Of a stretch of DNA of 9,533 nt, positions 1 to 6,901 are shown one piece after another. A model generated the notes under the pieces. That model saw nothing but the letters and a program-made list of their open reading frames with translations. It ran no database searches and had not been told where the DNA came from. This DNA is from Candidatus Omnitrophota bacterium. GTDB taxonomy: Bacteria; Omnitrophota; Gorgyraeia; 2-02-FULL-51-18; JAGOUK01. The translations under genes were made by a program, and so were the position numbers. Each line of letters starts with the position of its first letter. The first letter of the stretch is position 1. The DNA lies in NCBI GenBank assembly GCA_020058965.1, contig JAGVCY010000243.1, positions 1 through 9,533 on the forward strand, read 5' to 3'.

Positions 1-675
1 CTCGCAGTGATCTTCGACATAAATAAAATCACGGGCCGCCCCTCCGTCACCGTGCACCCTCATCGGTTCTCCGAGAATGCAGCTCGTGATAAAGCGGGGG
101 ACCACTTTTTCCAAGTGCTGGTTAGGGCCGTAGTTGTTGAACGGGCGGATGATGATGGCCGGAATTTTGTAGGTGGACTGGTAGGAATAAATCAGCCGGT
201 CGGCACCGCACTTGGCCGCGGCATAAGGGCTCATGGGGTTCAGTGGATGTTCCTCTTTCATCGCCTTCCCTTGAGCCGATCCGTACACCTCAGAGGTGGA
301 AATATGAATGAAGCGCTCGATCCTTTTGCGGTAGCGGATCACCGCGTTCGCAACAAATTGGGTCCCGATGACATCCGTCTGAAAAAAGTCGGTGTTGTCG
401 TAGATGGACCGCGTCACATGCGACTCGGCAGCCAGATGGATGACCACATCCGAATTCGAAATGACTGAATCCACAAAACTGCCGTTACAGATATTGCCGT
501 GGCGAAATTCAAAACGCGGTGAATTAAAAATATCTTGAGGAATGTTGTTGAGATTGCCGGCGTAGGTCAACGCGTCAAGAACGATGATCTTATATTTGGG
601 GTACTTACGAAATAAATACCGGACGAGGTTACTGCCGATGAATCCGGCCCCGCCGGTGACGCAAATGGTTTTCAT
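1..675 (-). CDS. NDP-sugar 4,6-dehydratase-like SDR enzyme (RmlB-like), C-terminus cut by window edge
   Basis: Extended short-chain dehydrogenase of the dTDP-glucose 4,6-dehydratase/epimerase group. The first 225 residues are present and the frame is open to base 1. The N-terminus MKTICVTGGAGFIGSNLVRY carries the GxxGxxG NAD-binding loop. TSEVYG lies at residues 127-132, and Y151-A-A-A-K155 is the catalytic YxxxK pair. NNYGP and DFIYVEDHC, both typical of the family, follow. True RmlB enzymes have TDEVYG; the Asp is Ser128 here, as in decarboxylases and LegB-like dehydratases, so the exact sugar nucleotide is uncertain. The ATG at 675 follows a good AGGAGT Shine-Dalgarno. The gene sits 31 nt after the acetyltransferase in the same unit and probably supplies a 4-keto-6-deoxy sugar for the aminotransferase at 2083. 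The family call is firm; the substrate is not. Confidence 0.92.
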   Translation of the reverse strand, partial: MKTICVTGGAGFIGSNLVRYLFRKYPKYKIIVLDALTYAGNLNNIPQDIFNSPRFEFRHGNICNGSFVDSVISNSDVVIHLAAESHVTRSIYDNTDFFQTDVIGTQFVANAVIRYRKRIERFIHISTSEVYGSAQGKAMKEEHPLNPMSPYAAAKCGADRLIYSYQSTYKIPAIIIRPFNNYGPNQHLEKVVPRFITSCILGEPMRVHGDGGAARDFIYVEDHCE

Positions 676-682
676 TAAAAAT

Positions 683-688
683 ACTCCT
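683..688 (-). promoter_or_regulatory. Shine-Dalgarno of the dehydratase gene
   Basis: The minus strand reads AGGAGT here, 7 nt before the ATG at 675. It is one of the few canonical ribosome-binding sites in the window. It fixes the start and contrasts with the SD-less genes nearby. Confidence 0.8.
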
Positions 689-706
689 GTGCCTGTGGTT
701 AAAAAA

Positions 707-1291
707 TCAAGTCTTGTCGAATGAGCGGATCATCGCTTCGCCTTTACCCGCATGAATTTGGGCTGGAACGCCCGCGGCTAGAGCTCCGTCCGGAACATCT
801 TGCCGCACCACCGCGTTCGCGGCGATCACCGCCCGATCGCCGATGCGGATTCCGCCGAGAATCACTGCATGGGCGAAGAAAAAGCATCGGTCTCCCGCCC
901 GCGGAAAATCGTTGATCTCGTCCGGATTCCAGGACCGCGCACCAAAGGTAACTCCATGAAAAAGCGTCGCCTGCGCGCCGATCGCCGACCCGCGGCCGAT
1001 CACGATTCCGGACGGATGAGCGATCAGCAGGCCCGGACCGATTTGGGCATTGAATTCTATTTCCGCGCCGGTGCTCCGCTGATTGCGGCGGGTAAGCCAC
1101 CAGGCGGCATACGTCCACCCTTTTTTGTAGCAGGCGTGGCTGAGTCGATAATAAAACGCCGCTTTGAACCCGGATTTGAAGAACACACTTTCTAAAAAAA
1201 TCTTACCCGCCGAATATTTTTGCCCGCGAAGCCGATAAGTTTCGGCGTAACGGTCCAAATCACTTTGAATCAGCTGACGAAGATTCATCAT
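707..1291 (-). CDS. Serine acetyltransferase-like left-handed beta-helix (hexapeptide) acetyltransferase
   Basis: A 194-residue acyltransferase of the CysE/hexapeptide-repeat superfamily, expected to transfer acetyl from acetyl-CoA. A helical N-terminal part (about 1-70) precedes a beta-helix from about 75 to 180 with imperfect hexapeptide turns. It carries HPSGIVIG (H92 lines up with the catalytic His of CysE), FHGVTFG (112-118) and the closing AAGVPAQI. It is much shorter than E. coli CysE (273 aa) and has an insert around 119-133, as in the short serine-acetyltransferase-like proteins of polysaccharide loci. The start overlaps the wbqC-like stop as ATGA, and a second ATG follows at once, so Met1 or Met2 could be used. 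The setting favours O- or N-acetylation of a sugar, but serine acetylation is not excluded. Confidence 0.88.
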   Translation of the reverse strand: MMNLRQLIQSDLDRYAETYRLRGQKYSAGKIFLESVFFKSGFKAAFYYRLSHACYKKGWTYAAWWLTRRNQRSTGAEIEFNAQIGPGLLIAHPSGIVIGRGSAIGAQATLFHGVTFGARSWNPDEINDFPRAGDRCFFFAHAVILGGIRIGDRAVIAANAVVRQDVPDGALAAGVPAQIHAGKGEAMIRSFDKT

Positions 1292-1995
1292 CGCTGGGTT
1301 TCCGCCGTTATAAAGCTTTTCATAAATTTGGGCGCCTCAGGTCCTTCGTTAAAAATAAGATCCAGGGCGCTCACTGAGTGCTCGAACGGCGGAAAAAGCT
1401 GCGCGTATTCCGGATACCCCGAATAGTCCATAAACTTGAGTGTGATCCCCGCCTCGCGGAAGCGGTCTTCCTCCAAGTACGCCTTGGCCGCCGGGCCCGA
1501 AAGATACTCGCCGCCTCCGGCCGCCTTGCAAAGATTGACCAGCCGTTCTGTTTTCCCGCCCTTTAATTCGTAATCCATCGACCACGAAAGCTTGGTTTTG
1601 ATCCCCAGGATTTCGCACATCGTCTTGATGAAGCTGTGATTGATCCGGCTCAGGGAAGTTTCGCGGTTGCTCATATAGAGAGGTTCAAGACGGTCCCGGA
1701 CCGCCGCAAAATGCCTCGCTTTGGAATAATTTTGAAGGAGCGTTTTCCAGTGCTTGGCCGCCCACCCGGAGCCACTCACCTGAGTCTCGCGAATTTTTTG
1801 ACCCATATGGTGCGCGATCGGAATCGTCAGCCACTGCGGGCCATCCTGGGTCTTGATCCGATTGCGGTTCCGCCAATCGTTGTTCGTGAATTGCGCGTCG
1901 TCATAAAAAATGAACTCGTCGACCAGGTTGATCAAATCAAAGTAGCCCTTCCAAGGAATGTAATTGGACTGCAGAATGGCAATTTTACGCGGCAT
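1288..1995 (-). CDS. WbqC-like family protein
   Basis: A 235-residue protein of the WbqC-like family, found in O-antigen and capsule loci and without an established reaction that I know of. It has the usual opening AILQSNYIPWKGYFDLI (6-22). FYDDAQF (30-36), the charged stretch NDWRNRNRIKT (39-49) and WLTIPI (55-60) follow, and it ends with SGYPEYAQLFPPF. There is no signal peptide or membrane segment, so it is probably cytosolic. It is the first gene of a minus-strand unit, coupled by an ATGA overlap to the acetyltransferase, and is divergent from the aminotransferase. That placement suggests a role in making or modifying an activated amino sugar. No Shine-Dalgarno is seen before the ATG; a TATAAT box lies 8 nt upstream instead. 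Confidence 0.9.
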   Translation of the reverse strand: MPRKIAILQSNYIPWKGYFDLINLVDEFIFYDDAQFTNNDWRNRNRIKTQDGPQWLTIPIAHHMGQKIRETQVSGSGWAAKHWKTLLQNYSKARHFAAVRDRLEPLYMSNRETSLSRINHSFIKTMCEILGIKTKLSWSMDYELKGGKTERLVNLCKAAGGGEYLSGPAAKAYLEEDRFREAGITLKFMDYSGYPEYAQLFPPFEHSVSALDLIFNEGPEAPKFMKSFITAETQR

Positions 1996-2003
1996 ATTTG
2001 GTA

Positions 2004-2009
2004 ATTATA
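2004..2009 (-). promoter_or_regulatory. Probable extended -10 box of the wbqC-like unit (leaderless type)
   Basis: The minus strand reads TGGTATAAT, a perfect -10 hexamer with an extended TGn element. It ends 8 nt before the ATG at 1995, so transcription would start at or next to the A of the ATG. No convincing -35 box is seen 16-18 nt upstream. Confidence 0.6.
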
Positions 2010-2014
2010 CCATG

Positions 2015-2024
2015 CGTAATTACG
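2015..2024. promoter_or_regulatory. Perfect 10-bp palindrome CGTAATTACG, possible operator
   Basis: CGTAATTACG lies in the 87-bp divergent intergenic region, just upstream of the wbqC-side -10 box and inside its -35/-10 spacer. GTAATT recurs at 2001 and, as CGTAATT, at 2046. A regulator bound here could affect both divergent promoters. AT-rich palindromes of this length also arise by chance, so this is only a candidate. Confidence 0.3.
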
Positions 2025-2067
2025 GGGCTTGGGGAATATGAAAGCCGTAATTCTTCAGTCGTTGTGT

Positions 2068-2073
2068 TAGAAT
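2068..2073 (+). promoter_or_regulatory. Probable extended -10 box of the aminotransferase gene (leaderless type)
   Basis: TGTTAGAAT gives an extended TGn element and a TAGAAT hexamer (consensus TATAAT) that ends 9 nt before the ATG at 2083. The nine bases between hold no Shine-Dalgarno. An overlapping alternative, TTATAGG, would lie too close to the ATG. Confidence 0.5.
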
Positions 2074-2082
2074 TATAGGCTT

Positions 2083-3186
2083 ATGAAGATCCCTTTTGTT
2101 GATTTGGCCGCCCAGTACCGTTCCATTCGCCCGCAGATCCAGACCGCCGTGAACGGCGTTTTGGACCGTTGCGATTTTATTCTTGGTGAAGATGTCGCCG
2201 CGTTCGAAAAAGAATTTGCCAAATGGGCTGGCGCGCCCAACGCGGTGAGCTGTGCCAATGGAACCGACGCGCTCGTCCTGGCGCTCCGAGCGTGCAACAT
2301 CGGCCCCGGGGACGAAGTCATCACGACGCCGTACACATGGATTTCGACCGTTTTGGCCATCACGCTGGTAGGCGCCAAGCCGGTTTTTGCGGATATCAAC
2401 GCGGCAAACTACAATCTCGATCCCGACCTCATCGTCAAAAAGATCACGCGCCGCACCAAAGCCATTCTTCCGGTTCATCTCTATGGGCAGTCGGCCGCGA
2501 TGGATGTCATCGGCGACATCGCCAAAAAGCATAAACTACTCGTCATTGAAGATGCCGCGCAGTCGCACGGCTCCTACTGGCGCGGTCTTCGGGTCGGACA
2601 GACCGGGGCCGTCACCTGCTATAGCTTTTATCCCGGCAAAAACATCGGCGCGTACGGTGATGCGGGCTGTATCACCACGCCGGACGCGCAGATCGCCCGC
2701 CGCGTTAAGATGCTGCGGAATATGGGTCAAGAGATCAAGCACAAGCATGAGCTGATCGGCACGAATAGCCGCCTGGATACGATCCAGGCAGCGATCCTGC
2801 GGGTCAAGCTGAAGCATTTGGAAGATTGGACCGAGGCGCGGCGCAAGGCGGCCACACGGTATCATCGGATCCTTGAAGATTTGAATGTGGTTCTGCCGAA
2901 GGAAGCGGACGGTTCGCGCCATGTGTACCATGTGTACGCGGTTCAGGTCCCGCGCCGTGATGCCGTCCTAAAAAAACTGACTGCGGCAGGCGTGATGGCT
3001 CAGGTGCATTACCCCGTGCCCGTGCATCTACAGCCCTGCTACAAAAATTTGGGTTACAAGAAAGGTTCTTTCCCTATCACCGAAAGGACCTGCTCCCGCA
3101 TCCTTTCCCTTCCCATGTTCCCCGAGATCACCGAAGCCCAACAAGCCTTCGTCGCGGAATCTCTCAAGCAAGCCCTCAAAAAATAG
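2083..3186 (+). CDS. DegT/DnrJ/EryC1/StrS family PLP-dependent sugar aminotransferase
   Basis: A 367-residue fold-type I aminotransferase acting on keto groups of nucleotide sugars, usually with glutamate as amino donor. The N-terminus PFVDLAAQYRSIRPQI is standard, followed by ANGTDALVLAL (PLP phosphate region), IEDAAQSHG with D157 for the pyridine nitrogen, and YSFYPGKNIGAYGDAG with K186 as the Schiff-base lysine. NSRLDTIQAAIL and a C-terminal HYPVPVHLQPCY also fit the family. The length is normal and no catalytic residue is missing. It resembles the WbpE/QdtB/FdtB type, so C3 or C4 amination is possible, but position and sugar cannot be read from sequence alone. It is the only plus-strand gene, divergent from the wbqC unit and convergent with asnB. 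Together with the dehydratase and acetyltransferase it would complete an N-acetylamino sugar pathway. Confidence 0.95.
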   Translation: MKIPFVDLAAQYRSIRPQIQTAVNGVLDRCDFILGEDVAAFEKEFAKWAGAPNAVSCANGTDALVLALRACNIGPGDEVITTPYTWISTVLAITLVGAKPVFADINAANYNLDPDLIVKKITRRTKAILPVHLYGQSAAMDVIGDIAKKHKLLVIEDAAQSHGSYWRGLRVGQTGAVTCYSFYPGKNIGAYGDAGCITTPDAQIARRVKMLRNMGQEIKHKHELIGTNSRLDTIQAAILRVKLKHLEDWTEARRKAATRYHRILEDLNVVLPKEADGSRHVYHVYAVQVPRRDAVLKKLTAAGVMAQVHYPVPVHLQPCYKNLGYKKGSFPITERTCSRILSLPMFPEITEAQQAFVAESLKQALKK

Positions 3187-3222
3187 TTCGGTGCGATGCG
3201 GTGCGGCTCAATCCACCCGCCC

Positions 3223-5112
3223 CTAGAGCCAGGTTTCCTGCCACTTCTGAAAAGTGTAGAGCGTCCAGAGTTGTTTGCGGTTGTCGCGCTTTCCGGCGAG
3301 GTGTTCGGCGAGCAGCAGCGAGACGGTGTCCGGATTAAAAAATCCTTCCCTGCGAATGCGATCCGGGGCGAGGGCCGACTCGAACTGGGGCTTGAGGTCT
3401 TTGCGGATCCAATGCGAGATGGGAATGCCGAAGCCTTTTTTGGGGCGGTCGATGATCTCGGCCGGCACGCGGCCGCGGAGGATTTTTTTAAACAACTCTT
3501 TGGGTTTGCCGTCCTTGAAGCGGATGTCAGCCGGAATGCGGCGCACCGTGCCGACCAACCGGTCGTCCAAAAGCGGTGAGCGGGTTTCGAGCGAATTGGC
3601 CATGCTCGCGCGATCCGTTTTGACGAGGATGTCGCCTTCCAGATAAAACCTAAAATAAAATTCCTGAAGATCATCCCGATAGTCGGCCATCGGCTCCCCG
3701 AGCGTCTCGTCGATCCCCTGATACGCCGCGGACGCCTCCTGCCGGAGATCCGGCGAGAGAACCGCATCCAGCTCCAAGTCCGAAAATGCTCCCAGCCACA
3801 CCTGATTGCGGATCCGCGGCGGGTAGCGCAAACCCTTCGTGAATTGCTTGGCCTTAAAATCCAGACTCAAATTGTCCATCGACACCGGTAACGCATTCGC
3901 CGCTGACTGCATCAATCCCGCCGACCAGGGTGCCCACCGATCGATCTTCCTGGCAAATCGCGCGGCATCGAAGGTCGGGTACCCCCCGAACAATTCGTCT
4001 CCGCCGTCTCCGCCGAGCGCCACGGCCACATGTTTGCGTACGAGCCGCGACAGCAGAAAGGTCGGTATAAAGGAAGCGTCGGCCATCGGCTCATCCAAAT
4101 GCGCGAGGATCGCCTCATGCTCTTTGAGCATCGACGCGAGCGTCAGCTTTTCTTCAATATGTTCGGTGCTAAAAAAATCTGCCGCGCGCCGCGCATACGC
4201 TGACTCGTCGAACGATGCCTCTTCGAACCCGATCGTAAAAGTTTTGATCTTGCGGCCCGGGTCGAGCGCGCGCATCTCGGCGAGCACCGCCGTCGAGTCG
4301 ACACCGCCGCTCAAAAAAACTCCCAGCGGCACATCGCTCACCAGCCGTCTTTTAACCGCGTCCCTAAAAAGCTCGGTCGTCTCCGCCTGCCAACCCGCTT
4401 CCGTTTTTGCAAAAACAGCCGGGCCGAACGGCTTCGTGTAGCGAAAAACCCGCGTCCCCTGAGCCCCGGCCTCGATCGCGGTCCCGCCGCGCAATTTTTT
4501 CATGCCCTTCCAAATGGTGTCGGGCGCCGGCACATACTCAAATGCCAGATACCGCGCGATGGACCGGCGGTCCGGCTCCCGCGACACGGCCGGATGCGCG
4601 AGCAGCCCCCGCGGTTCGGAAGCGAACACAAACCCGCTGCCCCCGCTCAAGATCGAATAATAAAACGGTTTTTTTCCGAACGGATCGACTGCCGCCGTGA
4701 CCACCCGCTTCTGGCGGTCCCAGACCACGAAGGCAAACATCCCTTCAAGCTCCGATAAACACGCCGCACCTTTTTCCTCAAAAAGTTGAAGCAAACTTTC
4801 GGTGTCGGACCGCGTCTTAAATTTCCGTCCGCGGGACTCCAATCGCGCGCGGATCTCCCTAAAGTTATAGATCTCGCCGTTAAAGATAATGGTGTAGCGG
4901 CCATCGGCGCTCGTCATCGGCTGGATACCGCCCTCCAGATCGATGATCTTGAGCCGCCGGTGCCCCAGACCCACGCCCGGCTCTTCGAGATAACCCTCCG
5001 CGTCGGGTCCGCGATGCGCGAGTTCCCGTGTCATTTTTTTTAGAAGCGCGGATGCCTCACCGCCGGTCGGCGGCTGTGCGGTGGAGTAAAAAAACCCGGC
5101 TATGCCGCACAT
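3223..5112 (-). CDS. asnB: AsnB-type asparagine synthetase / glutamine-hydrolysing amidotransferase
   Basis: A 629-residue two-domain enzyme that hydrolyses glutamine and passes ammonia to an AMP-activated carboxylate. C2 of MCGIAGFF is the glutaminase nucleophile after Met removal. HRGPD (33-37), NGEIYN (78-83) and SDTE (102-105) complete that domain. The synthetase domain has the PP-loop SGGVDS (268-273), LDEPMADASFIPT (339-351) and GGDGGDELFGGY (367-378). Length is typical of the bacterial AsnB class. The ATG at 5112 is 7 nt after the SD AAGGTGA, which overlaps the stop of the GT39 gene. It is the last gene of the five-gene minus-strand run, so an amidotransferase acting on a uronic acid or glycan carboxylate is possible, as for AsnB homologues in O-antigen loci. 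Housekeeping asparagine synthesis is the alternative. Confidence 0.95.
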   Translation of the reverse strand: MCGIAGFFYSTAQPPTGGEASALLKKMTRELAHRGPDAEGYLEEPGVGLGHRRLKIIDLEGGIQPMTSADGRYTIIFNGEIYNFREIRARLESRGRKFKTRSDTESLLQLFEEKGAACLSELEGMFAFVVWDRQKRVVTAAVDPFGKKPFYYSILSGGSGFVFASEPRGLLAHPAVSREPDRRSIARYLAFEYVPAPDTIWKGMKKLRGGTAIEAGAQGTRVFRYTKPFGPAVFAKTEAGWQAETTELFRDAVKRRLVSDVPLGVFLSGGVDSTAVLAEMRALDPGRKIKTFTIGFEEASFDESAYARRAADFFSTEHIEEKLTLASMLKEHEAILAHLDEPMADASFIPTFLLSRLVRKHVAVALGGDGGDELFGGYPTFDAARFARKIDRWAPWSAGLMQSAANALPVSMDNLSLDFKAKQFTKGLRYPPRIRNQVWLGAFSDLELDAVLSPDLRQEASAAYQGIDETLGEPMADYRDDLQEFYFRFYLEGDILVKTDRASMANSLETRSPLLDDRLVGTVRRIPADIRFKDGKPKELFKKILRGRVPAEIIDRPKKGFGIPISHWIRKDLKPQFESALAPDRIRREGFFNPDTVSLLLAEHLAGKRDNRKQLWTLYTFQKWQETWL

Positions 5113-5119
5113 GCGCGCG

Positions 5120-5126
5120 TCACCTT
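5120..5126 (-). promoter_or_regulatory. Shine-Dalgarno of asnB overlapping the upstream stop codon
   Basis: The minus strand reads AAGGTGA, 7 nt before the asnB ATG. Its last three bases are the TGA stop of the GT39-like gene, which suggests translational coupling. Confidence 0.7.
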
Positions 5127-6901
5127 TTCCTCGGACGGTAAACCTTAAAATCGCCGATCTGGCGGTCCAGGTAGTAGCGGGCCGAAAAAAGCGTCGTCCC
5201 CGGGGCGCTGTTCTGCGGCGTCAGTCCCAACAGCGAGATCCGGTCCACGACCACCACTTCCAATATCCCCGACGCAAAATACTGATTGAGCTCCGGCAAG
5301 TTACGGCTGATCAAAAGATCCCTGAGGCGAGGCGCCTTGAGTCCTTTAATATTTTTTCTCATTTCCAAGTAATAAAGAATGTCATCGCGCACGGCGACGG
5401 TGGATCCAGGCCGTACGATGAGCGCCAAATATTCGACCGTATCCTTCAGGCCGGATTCCCCGTAATTCATCCACGACTCGGCGGTCGTGTACTCCGCGGT
5501 CTGATTCAGGTTGAGCGCCGCGTTCACCGGAAATACGAACAACAGGCTCGCCGCCACGATCCCTTCGATGAGCTTGAGCCGGCCCAACACCCACAACACC
5601 ACCGCCGCGCCGGCGCCGACCGCCAGCGGACGGTAGTACAGATTGAGAAAGTTTTTGAACCGCGGATTGTATGGCTGATCCCACATAAATTTTAAGTAAT
5701 CGCCGATGTTCGCGTAATAAAATGTCAGTCCGAGAATCACCGCGGCTATCAGTGGAAGTATCCACCAGGCGTCCCGAAGCGCGGCCGCCAGATCTTCCGC
5801 CCGCGGCCGTATCGCTGCGACACAGCCGCATAGGATCGCCGCCATAAACAACGGATAGATCGGATGCTGGTACTTCATCATGTCGATCGACCCTTTCACC
5901 AGTAGATACGGGACCCACACCACCCACGCGATGACAAATAGCGCGTCTTCCGGCCGCGTCCGCCCCGTTTGAAAGAATTGAATGATCCGCCTAAAAAAAG
6001 TCAGGGTCAACAGGACAAAAAAAGGTGCCGACATCCAGTACAACGGCCAGCGGATGATGTGTTCCAATCCGGCAAAAACCCGCTTTAAAAATTCCGGATT
6101 GAGCGCGCGGGAAGTTTTCTTGAGCAGCGTGTACTTCAGAAATGCCATCACATCCGTTCCGGTGAAGGCGCAATAGGTCCACCACGCGAGCCAGGCAAGA
6201 AGTGTGCCGCCGATAAATACGGCGGCCGTGTCTTCCAATAATTTTTTCCACTGCCGGCCTGCGGTTCGATAGATCAAAACACCCGAAAATATAAAGATCG
6301 GCGTGATCTCCTTGCATAAAAAAGCAAACGCGATCGCCAACGCCTGTGCCACCCGCATCGGCCATTGCCTCACCCCGTCACGCATTTCCATACGGATATA
6401 AAAGTACGCAAATGCCATAACAAAAAGCGAGGTCCCCATGGTGTCCGCGTCCAACTCCAGTCCGTGCTGAAGCAACAGCGGATTCACAAAGTAAAAAAGC
6501 ATCCCGATAAAAACGGCCGCGCGCCGCAAGAGCGGGTCTTCGCTGCGCAAGAGCTCCCGAACCGTCAGCAAAAATAGCAGCCCTGTGAGAATAAAAATAA
6601 TGAGACCAAAGGAGCGGGCCGGAACCTCGGATTCTCCGAACAGCTTAAAAACACCCGCCATCGTGTATTCATACAACAGCGGATGGGCGATGTAATGCGT
6701 GCCGTCCAAAAATGTCTTGGGACCTTTTTCTAGAATGAAGTGCGCGCGAAGGGCGATCTCGGTTTCGTCGAGGGTGAAGGGTTTGCCGAGAGCCGGCAAG
6801 ATCGCGAGGATCGAAGTGATGAGGAGACCGGCCGCCAGGATGGCCGCGGCGGCGCGGTTGACGGGGTGGATCTGAGTCAGCCGGCCGGAAGCGGGGATCA
6901 T
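5120..6901 (-). CDS. GT39/PMT-like GT-C membrane glycosyltransferase
   Basis: A 593-residue polytopic inner-membrane protein of the PMT/ArnT-like GT39 group, which transfers a sugar from a polyprenyl-phosphate donor on the outer face of the membrane. A first hydrophobic helix (about 17-38) leads into the first external loop with D45-E46 (TLDETEIALRAHF), the acidic pair expected of the GT-C catalytic site. HPLLYEY (73-79) is the counterpart of the HPPLY motif in this loop. About ten further hydrophobic segments follow to residue 460, including MKYQHPIYPLF (342-352). A soluble C-terminal domain covers about 465-593. The start overlaps the stop of the GT2 gene as ATGA and has no Shine-Dalgarno, only an A8 run, so it probably depends on coupling. 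The neighbouring Dpm1-like enzyme is its natural donor supplier. The acceptor (glycan, lipid or protein) is unknown. Confidence 0.88.
   Translation of the reverse strand: MIPASGRLTQIHPVNRAAAAILAAGLLITSILAILPALGKPFTLDETEIALRAHFILEKGPKTFLDGTHYIAHPLLYEYTMAGVFKLFGESEVPARSFGLIIFILTGLLFLLTVRELLRSEDPLLRRAAVFIGMLFYFVNPLLLQHGLELDADTMGTSLFVMAFAYFYIRMEMRDGVRQWPMRVAQALAIAFAFLCKEITPIFIFSGVLIYRTAGRQWKKLLEDTAAVFIGGTLLAWLAWWTYCAFTGTDVMAFLKYTLLKKTSRALNPEFLKRVFAGLEHIIRWPLYWMSAPFFVLLTLTFFRRIIQFFQTGRTRPEDALFVIAWVVWVPYLLVKGSIDMMKYQHPIYPLFMAAILCGCVAAIRPRAEDLAAALRDAWWILPLIAAVILGLTFYYANIGDYLKFMWDQPYNPRFKNFLNLYYRPLAVGAGAAVVLWVLGRLKLIEGIVAASLLFVFPVNAALNLNQTAEYTTAESWMNYGESGLKDTVEYLALIVRPGSTVAVRDDILYYLEMRKNIKGLKAPRLRDLLISRNLPELNQYFASGILEVVVVDRISLLGLTPQNSAPGTTLFSARYYLDRQIGDFKVYRPRKR

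Noticed and set aside
7..468. Open plus-strand frame of 153 codons
   Set aside because: It is antisense to the dehydratase gene, whose motifs run unbroken through this stretch on the minus strand; no recognisable protein features or RBS.
3187..3205. Direct repeat of GGTGCG after the aminotransferase stop
   Set aside because: Two copies of six bases in a GC-rich gap are expected by chance and show no further structure.
3187..3222. Possible bidirectional terminator between the aminotransferase and asnB
   Set aside because: Only a short bulged pairing (GCGGTG with CACCCGC) is visible and no T-run follows on either strand, so it does not meet the usual pattern of an intrinsic terminator.
3054..3767. 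Open minus-strand frame of 237 codons overlapping asnB and the aminotransferase end
   Set aside because: It is an out-of-frame shadow of asnB rich in Arg and Ser, crosses the convergent gene ends and has no domain signature.
3839..4441. Open plus-strand frame of 200 codons inside asnB
   Set aside because: It is antisense to the synthetase domain with its intact PP-loop; the Ser/Ala-rich composition is typical of a shadow frame.
5102..5695. Open plus-strand frame of 197 codons opposite the GT39 gene
   Set aside because: Antisense to a convincing polytopic protein; Arg- and Gln-rich low-information sequence.
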